Shown: positions 38,731 to 48,040 of the stretch, one piece after another
How positions within the stretch are numbered: the stretch's first letter is position 1
Layout: the number at the start of each line of letters is the position of its first letter
Assembly (NCBI GenBank): GCA_041674465.1
Contig: JBAYVV010000003.1
Span: forward strand, 1 to 64,000
DNA length: 64,000 bases
Source of the DNA: JACRAR01 sp041674465
Lineage (GTDB): Bacteria > Pseudomonadota > Gammaproteobacteria > Burkholderiales > Rhodocyclaceae
Reading direction: 5' to 3'
Notes under the pieces: model-generated
The model's database searches: none
Seen by the model: only the letters and a program-made list of their open reading frames with translations
Told to the model about the DNA's origin: nothing
Translations under genes and position numbers: made by a program

Positions 38731-39188
38731 GGCTGTATGTCCGGCACTACGCTTGGCTAAGCGCAGTGCCGGAAGAAGCGAGCAGCAGCAATCAGCCGAC
38801 GAAGAAGAAACCCATGACACGCCGCGAGGCGCTGCGGAAGGAACTGAAGATGGCCGATACCGACGAACTGGAGATGCCGCCCTGCGATGCGCCATTCGTC
38901 GTTGGCTATCTCTTCGAAATTGGTCCGACGCTGACAACAAGCATGGGCGAAGGCCCGGTTAGTCATACAGAGATAGAGGCTTTCCAGCGTAACACCGGCA
39001 TCCAGTTCGATGCCTGGACAGCCCGCACGGTACATCAGTTGAGCGGCATCTATCTTACGGAATCGCATAAGGCCACCGATCGCAATCATCCCCCGCCATG
39101 GGACGGTGCCGATTACGCACGTCAAGCGGCATCAATCATCGCCGGCCAACGCATGCGCGAAGAAACCCGCGCTCTGGCTAAGTTGTAA
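38305..39188 (+). CDS. Tail assembly chaperone, frameshifted long form (gpGT-like)
   Basis: A -1 shift at 38700-38706 joins the short form to the next open frame. The result has about 294 residues and continues KFLEGLSDELRLYVRHYAW. The downstream frame has no ribosome binding site of its own and is open across the junction. Its later part, PPCDAPFVVGYLFEIGPT and GIQFDAWTARTVHQLSGIY, is a compact T-like domain. This is the lambda G-GT arrangement. Confidence 0.85.
38700..38706 (+). promoter_or_regulatory. Programmed -1 frameshift site A AAT TTC
   Basis: In the zero frame the codons read gcA AAT TTC, a canonical X XXY YYZ heptamer. After slipping, AAA and TTT are paired and reading goes on as CTC in the chaperone T frame. 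The short-form stop codon follows at 38728-38730. Confidence 0.85.
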
Positions 39189-39200
39189 AGGGAAGCGGAG

Positions 39201-42200
39201 ATGCAAGTCGGACAAGTCGGCATTGAATTCGTCGCTGGTTTAACGAAATTCCAGCAAGACGTGATCAATGCCCAGCGCCAGGTGGAACAAAGCACTTCTC
39301 GTATGGGTGCCGCCGCCGATCTAGCGACCAAGGCCCTGGGCGCGCTCGGCATTGGCTTGTCTGCGGCCGCGTTCGTAAATCTCATCAAGGGCTCCATCGA
39401 CGCCGCCGATCACCTCAATGACTTGCACAAGTCGACCGGGATACTCGCCGGCGATCTGGCCGGTCTGCGGCTGCTGGCGAAGCAAACCGGGACGGACATG
39501 GATGGCTTGGCCGGCGGCATCCTGAAAATGTCCGTAGCGATCGGCAAGGACCCGGAAAAGTTCAAGGCGCTCGGGGTGACAGCCAAAGACAATACCGGGG
39601 CATTCAAGCAGCTTGCCGACATCTTCAATTTGATTCCTGATATTCAGCAACGCAATGCGCTGTCCAATGCCGTCTTTGGCAAGTCATGGAAGGAAATGGC
39701 CCCGGCTCTCTCCGAAGGCAGCCAGAAGATCGGCGAGACCATAGAGAAGGGCAAGCGGCTGTCCGGGATTACCGAGGAAATGACCAAGGCCTCGGATGAG
39801 TTCAATGACAAGTGGGCGGAACTGACGCAGACCGGCGGGTTTCTCACGCGGCAAGTGGCGCCGCTGTTGCCGCTTATGAATGCCCTGGCCGACGACATGC
39901 TCGAAGCCCAGGGAAAATCTATTGGTCTGACAGGCGAATTTCACCCCATGGCTGAAGCCTTCCGTGCGGCCGTTATTCTGGGCGGCAACGTCGCGTTTGT
40001 TCTTAAGGCGATGGGTACCGAGGCCGGTGGGTTGGCCGCGCAACTGGCGGCCCTGGCGCGCGGCGACTTGGCCGGATTCAAGGTCATCGGCGTGGCCATG
40101 AAGAAGGATGCTGAAGATGCTCGCGCGGCCTTCGATATCTGGGAACAGAAGATGCTCACCGTCGGTACCACCGCGACGGAAACAAAGACCGAGGTCGTTG
40201 GCGCCACCGGCGAGATGACGGCGGCACAGAAGGAGGCGGCTAAGCGCGCCGCCGAATTCCTCAAGCAGCAGGACGATGCCGCGAACGAGCTGATCAATAC
40301 CTACAACTCGCTGGTCGATCGCGTCAATGAACACAACGTGCAGATGACGCTTGAAGAGAGGTACGGCCGCACGCTGACCGAGGCCGAAAAGATCGAGATC
40401 ACCGTCAAGGAAAAGCTCGGCGCCCTGGCGCAGCAGGATCTGAAAGACGCCGTGGCCTGGGGCGTGGCCAAAGAGACTGAACTCAAACTCCGCAAGGAAT
40501 ACATCAAGGCGATCGACGACGAGAACAAGGCCCTGGCTGCTTCCGAAGCCGGCGCCATGAAGGCCTTTGCCGAGGCGCAGCAGGCCTCGATCAAGAGTTA
40601 TGGCGCCCTGATCGACAAGCTGGAAGAGGAAACGGCCACCATGCTGATGTCTTCCGGCGAACGTGAAAAGTACATCGCGCTCAAGAAGCTCGATCGCGAA
40701 TACACCGTCGGCATCATTGCCACGGAAGAAGAGTATTTGGCGCGGGTCAAGGAAATTACGGCCGCGATGAACAAGCGCGACGAACAGCAAAAAACGCTGG
40801 ACATGATGAAGGAACAGGCCGGCATGTGGACATCGATCAATGATGTCGCCAAATCGACCTTCGTCAGCATCTTCCAGTCCGGCAAGAGCGCATTCGATCG
40901 ACTCAAGGACACGCTGAAAAACGGCCTGTACGCCCTGCTCTACGAAATGACCATCAAGAAGTGGATCATCAATATCGCCGCCGGCGTCAGCGGTACTGGC
41001 GTGGCAGCCCAGGCCTTTGGCTCAAGCGCAGTCGGCGGTGCCGCCGGGAGCGCTGCGGCCTCTGCTGCCGGCAGTTCTATGTTCGGAACGGCCATCAGCA
41101 GCGGTTTCGCCACGATGGCTGGTGAGGTTGGCACCTGGATGGGCGGTGCCGGCAACGCCCTGGTCGGCGTGCTGGCCGATGCCGGGATAACCAGTACCAC
41201 GCTGCTTTCGGTTGCGCAGGTGGTGCCGGTGGTCGGTGTGGTCGTGGCGGGCCTTTATGCCTTGTCGTCGATCCTGGGCAGTGGCGGCGGCCCGAAAGTG
41301 GGCGGCAGCGCTTCGCTGACCGGATCAACCGCATCAGTCGGCGGCGGTCTGTGGGGAATGCAGACGGAACACCAGACCGATGCGCAGTTTGCCACCCTGC
41401 TGCAAACCTTCAAGAGCGGCATGGAAGACACCATCACCAAGCTGGGTGGCTCGGTCGATAGCGCGATGAAGATCGCCATTGGCCTGAGTGCCGACCCGGC
41501 CGGTACCGCACCCGATTTCACTTTTGCTTCGTTGAAATCCGGATCTGGCCAGACCCTGTATGACCGCGTGAACACCAACGTCGCCCGTGGCGGCGGCTCG
41601 ACCGAGCTGGGCGTCGAAATGCAGCGCATGCTCTTGGCCGCACTGCAGGCCGCCGATCTGGCGCCGTGGGCGGCACAGATGGTCGCCGGTCTCAACCCGG
41701 TATCGCTGACGGCGGAGCAACTGACGAAAGTCTTCACCGATCTGAATACCGCGATGGCGGCCATCCAGACCGCCGAAGCCGCGCGCAAGCAGACGCTGTT
41801 TTCCTTGATGTCTGACACCGAAAAGCTGGCGCTGGCGCAGAAGGAACTGGCCGATGCCGGCATACCCAACACCCTTGCCGGCTACAAGGCCATGCTGCAA
41901 GGCCTGGACCTGACCACCGAGGCCGGACAAAAGACCCTCGGCACCATGATCGGCCTGAAAGGCTCGTTCGACTTCATTCAGCAATACGTGCCGCCGGCGA
42001 CCGAAGCGGTCACCGAGGTGGCCACGGCGATCGACACGGTGGCTGTCGCATCACGATCGCTGGCCAGCATCGAACAGGAGCGCGTCTCGCTACAGGACCA
42101 GTGGAACCAACTGACGCTGACCAATGCCCAGTTGCTGGCCTTGCAGCGCGAGAAGATCGATGCATCGAACCTGGCGCTGTTCGACAACATCCAGCTCAAG

Positions 42201-43274
42201 ATCGAGGAAAACAAGACCGACGCGGCGGCGGTTGAGATCCTGAAGACCAAGCTGTCCTGGCAGAATCAGCTCGACATCCTCACTGGCAAGACCACGCAGA
42301 CGCAGCTTGACCGCGCTGCGGCCCTGGCCTCGACCACCGACACCGCCACCCAGGACATCATGCGGCTGGTGTTTACCGCGCAAGATTTGAAAGTGTCGAC
42401 TGACGCGGCGGCCGAATCTGCAAAAACCTTGGCGGCTCAGCAGGCGGCAATAGCCAATGAACGTCGATCACTGCAGGATCAACTCGACAATCTCACCATG
42501 ACTTCGGCGCAGCTATTGCAGAAGCAGCGCAATTCAATATCCGCGAGCAATCGCGACATCTTTGACCAGATACAGACTGTCACTGCCCAATCAGCAGCGA
42601 ACGCTGAGCGTATCCAGGAAAATATCGCGCGTGCGGAGGCTTTCAATAAAAAATTGGCAGACGAAACCAAGGCCAGACAGGATCTGATTACCAATCTGCA
42701 ATCCACCATCAACACGATGGACGGATTCACAGCCTCGCTGGAGAAATTCCGTAATGCGCTCGGCCTGGGCAACCTGTCGACGCTCAGCGCGGCGGATAAA
42801 TATGTTCAGGCCAGGGCTGCATTCCAGGCAGCGAATACCGCTGCCGGCATCGGCAATGCCGACGCGCTGAATGGTGGTCTGCAAAGCGCTATCACTGATT
42901 TTCTGACGGCCTCCAAAGCCGCCAGCCCGACCCTCCTGGCGTACCGGCGCGATGAAGCGGCGGCGATGCGCGCCCTGGCCAGCGCGATTCAATACACCAG
43001 TGGCATGGCGGCCATGGCGCAGGATCAGCTTGTCGCCCTGCCGTCGCATGCGACCGGCCTCGACTATGTGCCCTATGACGGCTACCGCGCGCAATTGCAC
43101 AAGGGCGAACGCGTGCAGACGCAAGCCCAGGCCAGCAGCTCCGACCAGATGACCAAGGAAATGGGCGAGATCCGTAAGGAACTGGCCGAAACCAAGCGCG
43201 ATAACCGCTACCTGCGCGATCTGTTCGAGAAGTGGGAAGGGTCCGGCATGCCGCCGGCGAGGACTGCGTTGTGA
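39201..43274 (+). CDS. Tail tape measure protein
   Basis: 1357 residues. The first 600 are mostly helical and coiled, with FVNLIKGSIDAADHLNDLHK near the start. A Gly/Ala-rich hydrophobic part (about 590-700) has repeated small-residue segments able to enter membranes, and long coiled coils follow. The end, GLDYVPYDGYRAQLHKGERV, is the usual tape-measure C-terminal motif. By the 1.5 angstrom per residue rule the tail would be roughly 200 nm long. Confidence 0.95.
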   Translation: MQVGQVGIEFVAGLTKFQQDVINAQRQVEQSTSRMGAAADLATKALGALGIGLSAAAFVNLIKGSIDAADHLNDLHKSTGILAGDLAGLRLLAKQTGTDMDGLAGGILKMSVAIGKDPEKFKALGVTAKDNTGAFKQLADIFNLIPDIQQRNALSNAVFGKSWKEMAPALSEGSQKIGETIEKGKRLSGITEEMTKASDEFNDKWAELTQTGGFLTRQVAPLLPLMNALADDMLEAQGKSIGLTGEFHPMAEAFRAAVILGGNVAFVLKAMGTEAGGLAAQLAALARGDLAGFKVIGVAMKKDAEDARAAFDIWEQKMLTVGTTATETKTEVVGATGEMTAAQKEAAKRAAEFLKQQDDAANELINTYNSLVDRVNEHNVQMTLEERYGRTLTEAEKIEITVKEKLGALAQQDLKDAVAWGVAKETELKLRKEYIKAIDDENKALAASEAGAMKAFAEAQQASIKSYGALIDKLEEETATMLMSSGEREKYIALKKLDREYTVGIIATEEEYLARVKEITAAMNKRDEQQKTLDMMKEQAGMWTSINDVAKSTFVSIFQSGKSAFDRLKDTLKNGLYALLYEMTIKKWIINIAAGVSGTGVAAQAFGSSAVGGAAGSAAASAAGSSMFGTAISSGFATMAGEVGTWMGGAGNALVGVLADAGITSTTLLSVAQVVPVVGVVVAGLYALSSILGSGGGPKVGGSASLTGSTASVGGGLWGMQTEHQTDAQFATLLQTFKSGMEDTITKLGGSVDSAMKIAIGLSADPAGTAPDFTFASLKSGSGQTLYDRVNTNVARGGGSTELGVEMQRMLLAALQAADLAPWAAQMVAGLNPVSLTAEQLTKVFTDLNTAMAAIQTAEAARKQTLFSLMSDTEKLALAQKELADAGIPNTLAGYKAMLQGLDLTTEAGQKTLGTMIGLKGSFDFIQQYVPPATEAVTEVATAIDTVAVASRSLASIEQERVSLQDQWNQLTLTNAQLLALQREKIDASNLALFDNIQLKIEENKTDAAAVEILKTKLSWQNQLDILTGKTTQTQLDRAAALASTTDTATQDIMRLVFTAQDLKVSTDAAAESAKTLAAQQAAIANERRSLQDQLDNLTMTSAQLLQKQRNSISASNRDIFDQIQTVTAQSAANAERIQENIARAEAFNKKLADETKARQDLITNLQSTINTMDGFTASLEKFRNALGLGNLSTLSAADKYVQARAAFQAANTAAGIGNADALNGGLQSAITDFLTASKAASPTLLAYRRDEAAAMRALASAIQYTSGMAAMAQDQLVALPSHATGLDYVPYDGYRAQLHKGERVQTQAQASSSDQMTKEMGEIRKELAETKRDNRYLRDLFEKWEGSGMPPARTAL

Positions 43275-44314
43275 GCGCCGATTTCCTGCTGGTCCGACCG
43301 CTCGCGATCACGGATGCGCTGCTCACCAGCAGTAATGTCTATGAAGCGCCCACGACCGAATACGCCGGCGGCACGACCTATGCCGCCGGGGATATTCGCG
43401 GCACGACGACAGGCACTGCCCAACTGATTTACAAGTCGCTGCAGACCGGCAACGTCGGGCACACGCAGGCGTCATCCCCCACCTGGTGGCAATACCTGTG
43501 CACCGTCTATGCCGCCTATGCCGGCGGCACCACCTATGCGCTGGGCGACATCGTGTCGAGCATTTCGACGAACGTGCACCTACTTTATGAGTCCCAGATC
43601 GCCGGCAACGTCGGCAATGCACTGACCGATACCACCAAGTGGCTGTCGCTGGGCGCCACGAATCGCCGGAAGATGTTCGACGAGGCCTACAACTCGCAGA
43701 CCGAAAATGCCGACACCATCGCGGTGGTCATCACGCCGGGACAGATCATCAACACCCTGTCGGCGCTCAACGTTGCCGGCGCCAGCATCACCGTAACGCA
43801 GGCCACGTCCGGCTGGACGGTGACCGAAAGCCTGGCCAGCCACCCGGTGCTGAGCTGGTATGACTGGTTTTACGAGGATGTGCTGCGCGCTGGCGACATT
43901 ACGATCACCGGCATTCCGCCGCTGAACTATGCGCTGACCATCACCATCGACAACACCGGCGACACGGCGAAATGCGGCTGCCTGATTCCCGGCAAGAGCC
44001 GCGTGCTTGGTACGACCGACATCGACCTGACCCGGACCATCAACGATTACTCGGTCGCTGTGGAGGACAGTGATGGCAACGTGACGTTGAACCAGCGCGC
44101 GTATTCCAAACGGATGAACATCGACGTGCAGATCACACCCGGCTTCGAGTCCGAAGTCACGCGCCTGCTCGAAGCCTATCGCGCGACGCCGGTGGTCTTT
44201 GTCGGCTCGACTACTTACGCCATGACCAGCATTTACGGCTTTCTCGGCAACTGGGAAGTGCCGCTTTCCCTCTCCGGCAAACTCGCACACATCGAAATAA
44301 AGGGACTCATATGA
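43271..44314 (+). CDS. Tail tip protein with tandem CBM-like repeats
   Basis: 347 residues from GTG 43271, which overlaps the tape-measure stop (GTGA). Two similar units near 28-75 and 80-128, each with YAGGTTYA.GDI and LIYKS or LLYES then GNVG, look like carbohydrate-binding modules of the chitin-binding type. The rest (about 135-347) is a beta-rich tail domain. It probably sits at the tail tip and touches cell-surface glycans. Confidence 0.75.
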   Translation: MSADFLLVRPLAITDALLTSSNVYEAPTTEYAGGTTYAAGDIRGTTTGTAQLIYKSLQTGNVGHTQASSPTWWQYLCTVYAAYAGGTTYALGDIVSSISTNVHLLYESQIAGNVGNALTDTTKWLSLGATNRRKMFDEAYNSQTENADTIAVVITPGQIINTLSALNVAGASITVTQATSGWTVTESLASHPVLSWYDWFYEDVLRAGDITITGIPPLNYALTITIDNTGDTAKCGCLIPGKSRVLGTTDIDLTRTINDYSVAVEDSDGNVTLNQRAYSKRMNIDVQITPGFESEVTRLLEAYRATPVVFVGSTTYAMTSIYGFLGNWEVPLSLSGKLAHIEIKGLI

Positions 44315-45213
44315 CCATTACCACACTGCCACCGAATCCTGATCCTGCAACCGATACACCGACGACGTTTTCAACGAAAGCGGCGGTATGGGTGTTGGCC
44401 CTGGCGACCTTTCAAGCCGAGGCAAACGCCCTGGCGGCTTCGATGAACTCTGTCGCGGCCGGCGGCGCGTTTGCTATCCCCTACACGTTCAGCACGACGA
44501 CGACCGACAGCGATCCCGGTGCCGGCACATTGCGATTGGACAACGCCACGCAAAACACCGCAACGACGATCCGTGCGGATCTGCTCGGCTCCGATGGGGC
44601 AACTTGGACCGGTGTCATTGATACGTTTGCTGATTCTTCCAGTTCAATCAAGGGACAAATAAAACTAGTCAAAGTCGGAGACGGCACAAAGTGGCTGGCG
44701 TTTAATGTGACGGCACTCGCATCGCCATCGGGTTACAGGAATATCACTGTGGCAAATGTTGCCTCCAGTGCGGCATCGCCATTCGGCAACGGCGATGCGC
44801 TGATGTTGTTTTTTGTCCGCACGGGCGATGCGGGATCGATTACCGCTGCATCTCAAGCGCAGATGGAAGCCGCCACCAGTAACACGGTGATGGTCACGCC
44901 GCTTTCGGTCAATTGGCATCCCGGCCAATGCAAGGTGTGGGTGAAATGCGATAAGAATGGCGCGGCCAGTGCGTCATGGAATGTGACGTCGGTCGTGGAT
45001 GATGCTGTCGGCAAGGTGACTATAACTATCGCCACAGATTTCAGCAGCGCAAATTACGCCATTGCGGCAATGACATTCGGCGCTGGGACACTCCACAGGC
45101 TCACTGTAGAAGCGCAAGCGGCGGGAACATTTCAACTCACCAGTTATAAGGACGGGGTCGGATATGAAGATCCGGGCACCGCATGGTTTGCTGCTTGTTT
45201 TGGGGATCAATAA
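44311..45213 (+). CDS. Putative tail fibre/receptor-binding protein
   Basis: 300 residues. An N-terminal helix, FSTKAAVWVLALATFQAEAN, is typical of phage proteins that attach to tail tips. A Ser/Thr/Ala/Gly-rich beta domain follows. It has no recognisable enzymatic motif and no VR-like end. Start ATGA overlap with the previous gene. It is followed by a small gene in the tail-fibre-assembly position. Confidence 0.65.
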   Translation: MTITTLPPNPDPATDTPTTFSTKAAVWVLALATFQAEANALAASMNSVAAGGAFAIPYTFSTTTTDSDPGAGTLRLDNATQNTATTIRADLLGSDGATWTGVIDTFADSSSSIKGQIKLVKVGDGTKWLAFNVTALASPSGYRNITVANVASSAASPFGNGDALMLFFVRTGDAGSITAASQAQMEAATSNTVMVTPLSVNWHPGQCKVWVKCDKNGAASASWNVTSVVDDAVGKVTITIATDFSSANYAIAAMTFGAGTLHRLTVEAQAAGTFQLTSYKDGVGYEDPGTAWFAACFGDQ

Positions 45214-45695
45214 TGAAAATCGTAATCAAGAAAACTTCGGGCGGCGTGTCAATCATGACGCTGGTTGGCGATGCTGACCCGGCAGAGTGCATCGCCAAAT
45301 GGTCAGACGCGAATCCCGGCGAATACGTCAGTCACCGGGAAATGCCGGATGATGCAATTCCGGTGGATCGAACGTTTCGTAATGCGTGGACAGATACCAC
45401 CCCGGAGCCGATGATTGATATTGATCCGGTTCGCGCAGCGCAGATCAGTAATCCCGTCCCAGAGTCTGTCACCATGCGACAGGCCCGGCTCGCTCTTTTA
45501 GGTGCCGGCTTGCTGGACACTGTTAATTCGGCAATCGCATCCATGCCAGGTGCGGCTGGCGAATCGGCACGACTTGAGTGGGAGTTTTCAAGTGAAGTGC
45601 AAAGAAATAAGACGTTTGTCGTGTCGATGGCTTCAGCTCTTGGTCTATCAAATGCTCAGTTGGATGCGTTATTCATTCAGGCGGCGGCGCTGTGA
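45213..45695 (+). CDS. Small tail-region protein, possible fibre assembly
   Basis: 160 residues from ATG 45213 (TAATG overlap with the previous stop). The middle, REMPDDAIPVDRTFRNAWTD, is of the kind found in phage host-specificity or fibre-associated proteins, and the last 60 residues are helical (ALLGAGLLDTVNSAIASMPG). A chaperone role for the fibre is inferred from position. Confidence 0.55.
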   Translation: MKIVIKKTSGGVSIMTLVGDADPAECIAKWSDANPGEYVSHREMPDDAIPVDRTFRNAWTDTTPEPMIDIDPVRAAQISNPVPESVTMRQARLALLGAGLLDTVNSAIASMPGAAGESARLEWEFSSEVQRNKTFVVSMASALGLSNAQLDALFIQAAAL

Positions 45696-46165
45696 TCTAC
45701 GCTCAGGCACGCGACACGATTCGTACCGGCGACGTGCTGGCCTGGACGCGGCGCGGCATCCGCTCCTGGTATGACTTCAAGGTATGGCTGGTGCGGCTAT
45801 TCACGCAGTCCGAATACACCCATGTTGGCGTGGCTTGGTCGGTGGCAGGTCGGGTGTTCATCCTCGAAGCTGTCGGCTCGGGTGTCCGCATCTTTCCGCT
45901 GTCGCTCGAAACGCCATTCTTCCATCTCCCCTGGCGCGATTTGTCTGACGAACAGCTCGAATTCGCGTTGTCGAAAGCAGGCCAGCAATATAGCTATGCC
46001 GAATGTGTCGCGGCCTATTTCGACAAGAACGACGCGACAGACAAGCGCTGGCAGTGCGCTGAATACGTGCGTGCGATTCATAAACTGGAATGCCGGGCAA
46101 CGCCTTCTGATGTCGTGAATTACTTGCTTTCCAGTGGCGCGGTGCTGCGGGAGATTCAGCCGTGA
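45692..46165 (+). CDS. NlpC/P60-like (YiiX-type, permuted) peptidase
   Basis: 157 residues. The circularly permuted papain-like layout is visible: His in YTHVGVAW (about 50), a VFILEAVGSGV strand, and the Cys of RWQCAEYV (about 117). Phage relatives cut peptidoglycan stems near the tail tip, the role of lambda gpK. It overlaps both neighbours by start/stop signals. Confidence 0.75.
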   Translation: MIYAQARDTIRTGDVLAWTRRGIRSWYDFKVWLVRLFTQSEYTHVGVAWSVAGRVFILEAVGSGVRIFPLSLETPFFHLPWRDLSDEQLEFALSKAGQQYSYAECVAAYFDKNDATDKRWQCAEYVRAIHKLECRATPSDVVNYLLSSGAVLREIQP

Positions 46166-46695
46166 GGTGGATTCTCTTCCCCTTCGCCGTGCTGTGGTGG
46201 ATTCTGCTTCTACTGCCCAGCATGATCGTCAATGTCGCTTCCACACTCGGCGCCCCGCTGTGGGCCAGGTTCGCCGACGATGCGGGCGCCTATCCCTGGT
46301 GGCTGCGCTGGGCGGCGACGTGGGACTTCGGGGCTGATGGCGATCCGCCCTTCATTTCCCAACACGCACCCTTTCCTGGTGTGCGTACCGGTGCAGAGCA
46401 GCTGGCAAATCGCATCGCATGGATGCGGCGGAATCCGGCCTATGGCTGGGACAAATGGATCGGCGCCACTGTTACGGACATCGCCCTATATGGCTCACGC
46501 CCATTGAGCGGCGATCTGAAAAGCAGCGGTTGGTTCTTTGCCATTGCTGCGGATGGCACATGGCAACTCTACATCACGCACCACTGGACGGATAAGCACT
46601 GCACCAAGATCAACTTGGGTTGGAAGCTTTGGCTGGCACCGGACAGATGCACCTTTGTCTGCAGCCCCACCGGATGGTGGAAATTGATAACGTAG
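46162..46695 (+). CDS. Phage membrane-anchored protein (DUF7338-like)
   Basis: 177 residues from GTG 46162 (GTGA overlap). One strong N-terminal membrane segment, ILFPFAVLWWILLLLPSMIV, is followed by a Trp-rich soluble part with RIAWMRRNPAYGWDKWIG. Similar proteins recur in siphoprophages between tail and lysis genes; their role is not known to me. Confidence 0.7.
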   Translation: MRWILFPFAVLWWILLLLPSMIVNVASTLGAPLWARFADDAGAYPWWLRWAATWDFGADGDPPFISQHAPFPGVRTGAEQLANRIAWMRRNPAYGWDKWIGATVTDIALYGSRPLSGDLKSSGWFFAIAADGTWQLYITHHWTDKHCTKINLGWKLWLAPDRCTFVCSPTGWWKLIT

Positions 46696-46731
46696 TCGCA
46701 TCCCGCCAGCATAGGCGAGAAGGGAACAAGA

Positions 46732-47049
46732 ATGCCCGATTCGACGCTTTTCGGAATAAAGGCAGCGACGGCCATTGCCGGGTTTGCCGGCGCCGTGGTC
46801 AGCCTTCAGGCGATTAAGCCATTGACGCGTGGCCAGGCAATGCTGGCCGTGCTGACGGGCGCGCTGGTGGCCAGCTACGGCACACCGGTGGTGGCGCATT
46901 ACCTGTCCCTGGCCGAGGAGCTGCAGAACGGCATCGCCTTCTTCCTCGGCCTCGGCTCGATGCACATCGTGCCCGGCCTGATCCGCATCGCGGAAATCTT
47001 CAAGCGCGATCCATTGGGGATGATCCGGCGCGGAAAGGATGGCGAATGA
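46732..47049 (+). CDS. Holin-like protein 1
   Basis: 105 residues with three hydrophobic stretches (about 12-27, 38-55, 66-85) and a charged tail, FKRDPLGMIRRGKDGE. Size, topology and place before the endolysin gene fit a class I holin or pinholin. AGGGAA precedes the ATG. It overlaps the next gene (ATGA). Confidence 0.7.
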   Translation: MPDSTLFGIKAATAIAGFAGAVVSLQAIKPLTRGQAMLAVLTGALVASYGTPVVAHYLSLAEELQNGIAFFLGLGSMHIVPGLIRIAEIFKRDPLGMIRRGKDGE

Positions 47050-47318
47050 ACGACCTGATCCTTGCCGCCAACGGTATCGCGTTGTTGGTGGTTTTGAGTA
47101 TCACCATCTTTCGCCTCAACATCATGACGCACATGACGACACGCTTGTCTTTGCGTCTTGCCTACATCGCGCTTTCCATCGGCGCGCTCGCAGCGTTGTT
47201 TGAAGTTGTAGCAGCATCGTGGCAGGGTGCTCTCTTACATGCCGGGATCGCGGCCGTACTGCTGACCGATGCCAGGAAGTCCCGTTGTTACGAGCCGGAC
47301 AGGGAATGTGACGCATGA
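47046..47318 (+). CDS. Holin/antiholin-like protein 2
   Basis: 90 residues with three short membrane segments (LILAANGIALLVVLSITIF, then about 38-55 and 60-75) and a charged end. With the gene before it, it may form a holin-antiholin pair; which does which is unclear. ATGA overlap on both sides. Confidence 0.65.
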   Translation: MNDLILAANGIALLVVLSITIFRLNIMTHMTTRLSLRLAYIALSIGALAALFEVVAASWQGALLHAGIAAVLLTDARKSRCYEPDRECDA

Positions 47319-47854
47319 TCCCCCTGGCCGATCTCAAAAAAGTTTGCCCGCAGGTATCAGAAAAGCGCCTGGACATGTTCATCGAGCCGCTGAATGCGGC
47401 GATGGACGAGTATGGCATCAGCGAGAATCTGGGGCGCGTCACGGCGTTCATCGCACAGATCGCCCATGAATCGGGAGGGTTTTACTATGTCCGCGAACTT
47501 GCATCTGGTGAGGCCTATGACACCGGATCAAAGGCCGTTGCCCTTGGCAACACCCCTGAAGACGACGGCGACGGTGAGCTTTACAAGGGACGAGGCCTTA
47601 TCCAGATTACTGGTAGAAACAACTACCGCGATTGCGGTATCTCACTGGATCTGGATCTTCTCGGCCATCCTGAACTGCTGGAAATACCCGAAAACGCGTG
47701 TCGATCTGCGGGATGGTTCTGGCAAAAGCACGGGTTGAATGAGCTGGCCGATGCCGGCGACTTCCTGCGCATCACCAAACGCATCAACGGCGGCACCAAT
47801 GGATGGGAAGACCGCCTGGCCTACTACAAGCGCGCCCAGCGCGTGCTGACATGA
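47315..47854 (+). CDS. GH19 endolysin
   Basis: 179 residues of the chitinase-class-I-like glycoside hydrolase family 19, which in phages cuts peptidoglycan glycans. The catalytic Glu is in IAHESGG (Glu52), a second acid is expected near ELYKGRGLIQITGRNNY, and the family end RITKRINGGTNGWEDR is present. No signal peptide is seen, so release depends on the holin. Confidence 0.92.
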   Translation: MIPLADLKKVCPQVSEKRLDMFIEPLNAAMDEYGISENLGRVTAFIAQIAHESGGFYYVRELASGEAYDTGSKAVALGNTPEDDGDGELYKGRGLIQITGRNNYRDCGISLDLDLLGHPELLEIPENACRSAGWFWQKHGLNELADAGDFLRITKRINGGTNGWEDRLAYYKRAQRVLT

Positions 47855-47922
47855 TCGCGGGCGCTGCCTGTCATGGCAACGGTGCTGGGATGCCGGGCGT
47901 CCCGCCTTTTTTGGAGAATGAC

Positions 47923-48027
47923 ATGGTCAAACTTATAGGGAAACTGCTGTGCCGGCTTGGATTTCATGACATTGAAGATAGTTGGTGCCAGCGGGAAGGC
48001 TGCAATCATCACGAAACCAATTGTTAA
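47923..48027 (+). CDS. Small Cys/His-rich phage protein, 34 aa
   Basis: 34 residues (MVKLIGKLLCRLGFHDIEDS...) with CQREGCNHHETNC, a possible zinc site. Tiny proteins of this form, with CRLGxH near the start and a CxxxC-H end, recur in phage lysis regions. TTGGAG precedes the ATG at good spacing. Confidence 0.6.
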   Translation: MVKLIGKLLCRLGFHDIEDSWCQREGCNHHETNC

Positions 48028-48040
48028 ACAGGAAAATGAC

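Noticed and set aside
44311..45213. A possible fourth VR in the tail fibre gene
   Set aside because: The constant 25 bases of the TR 3' end and the SYAWLQSF or VVLVRR motifs do not occur in the tail genes.
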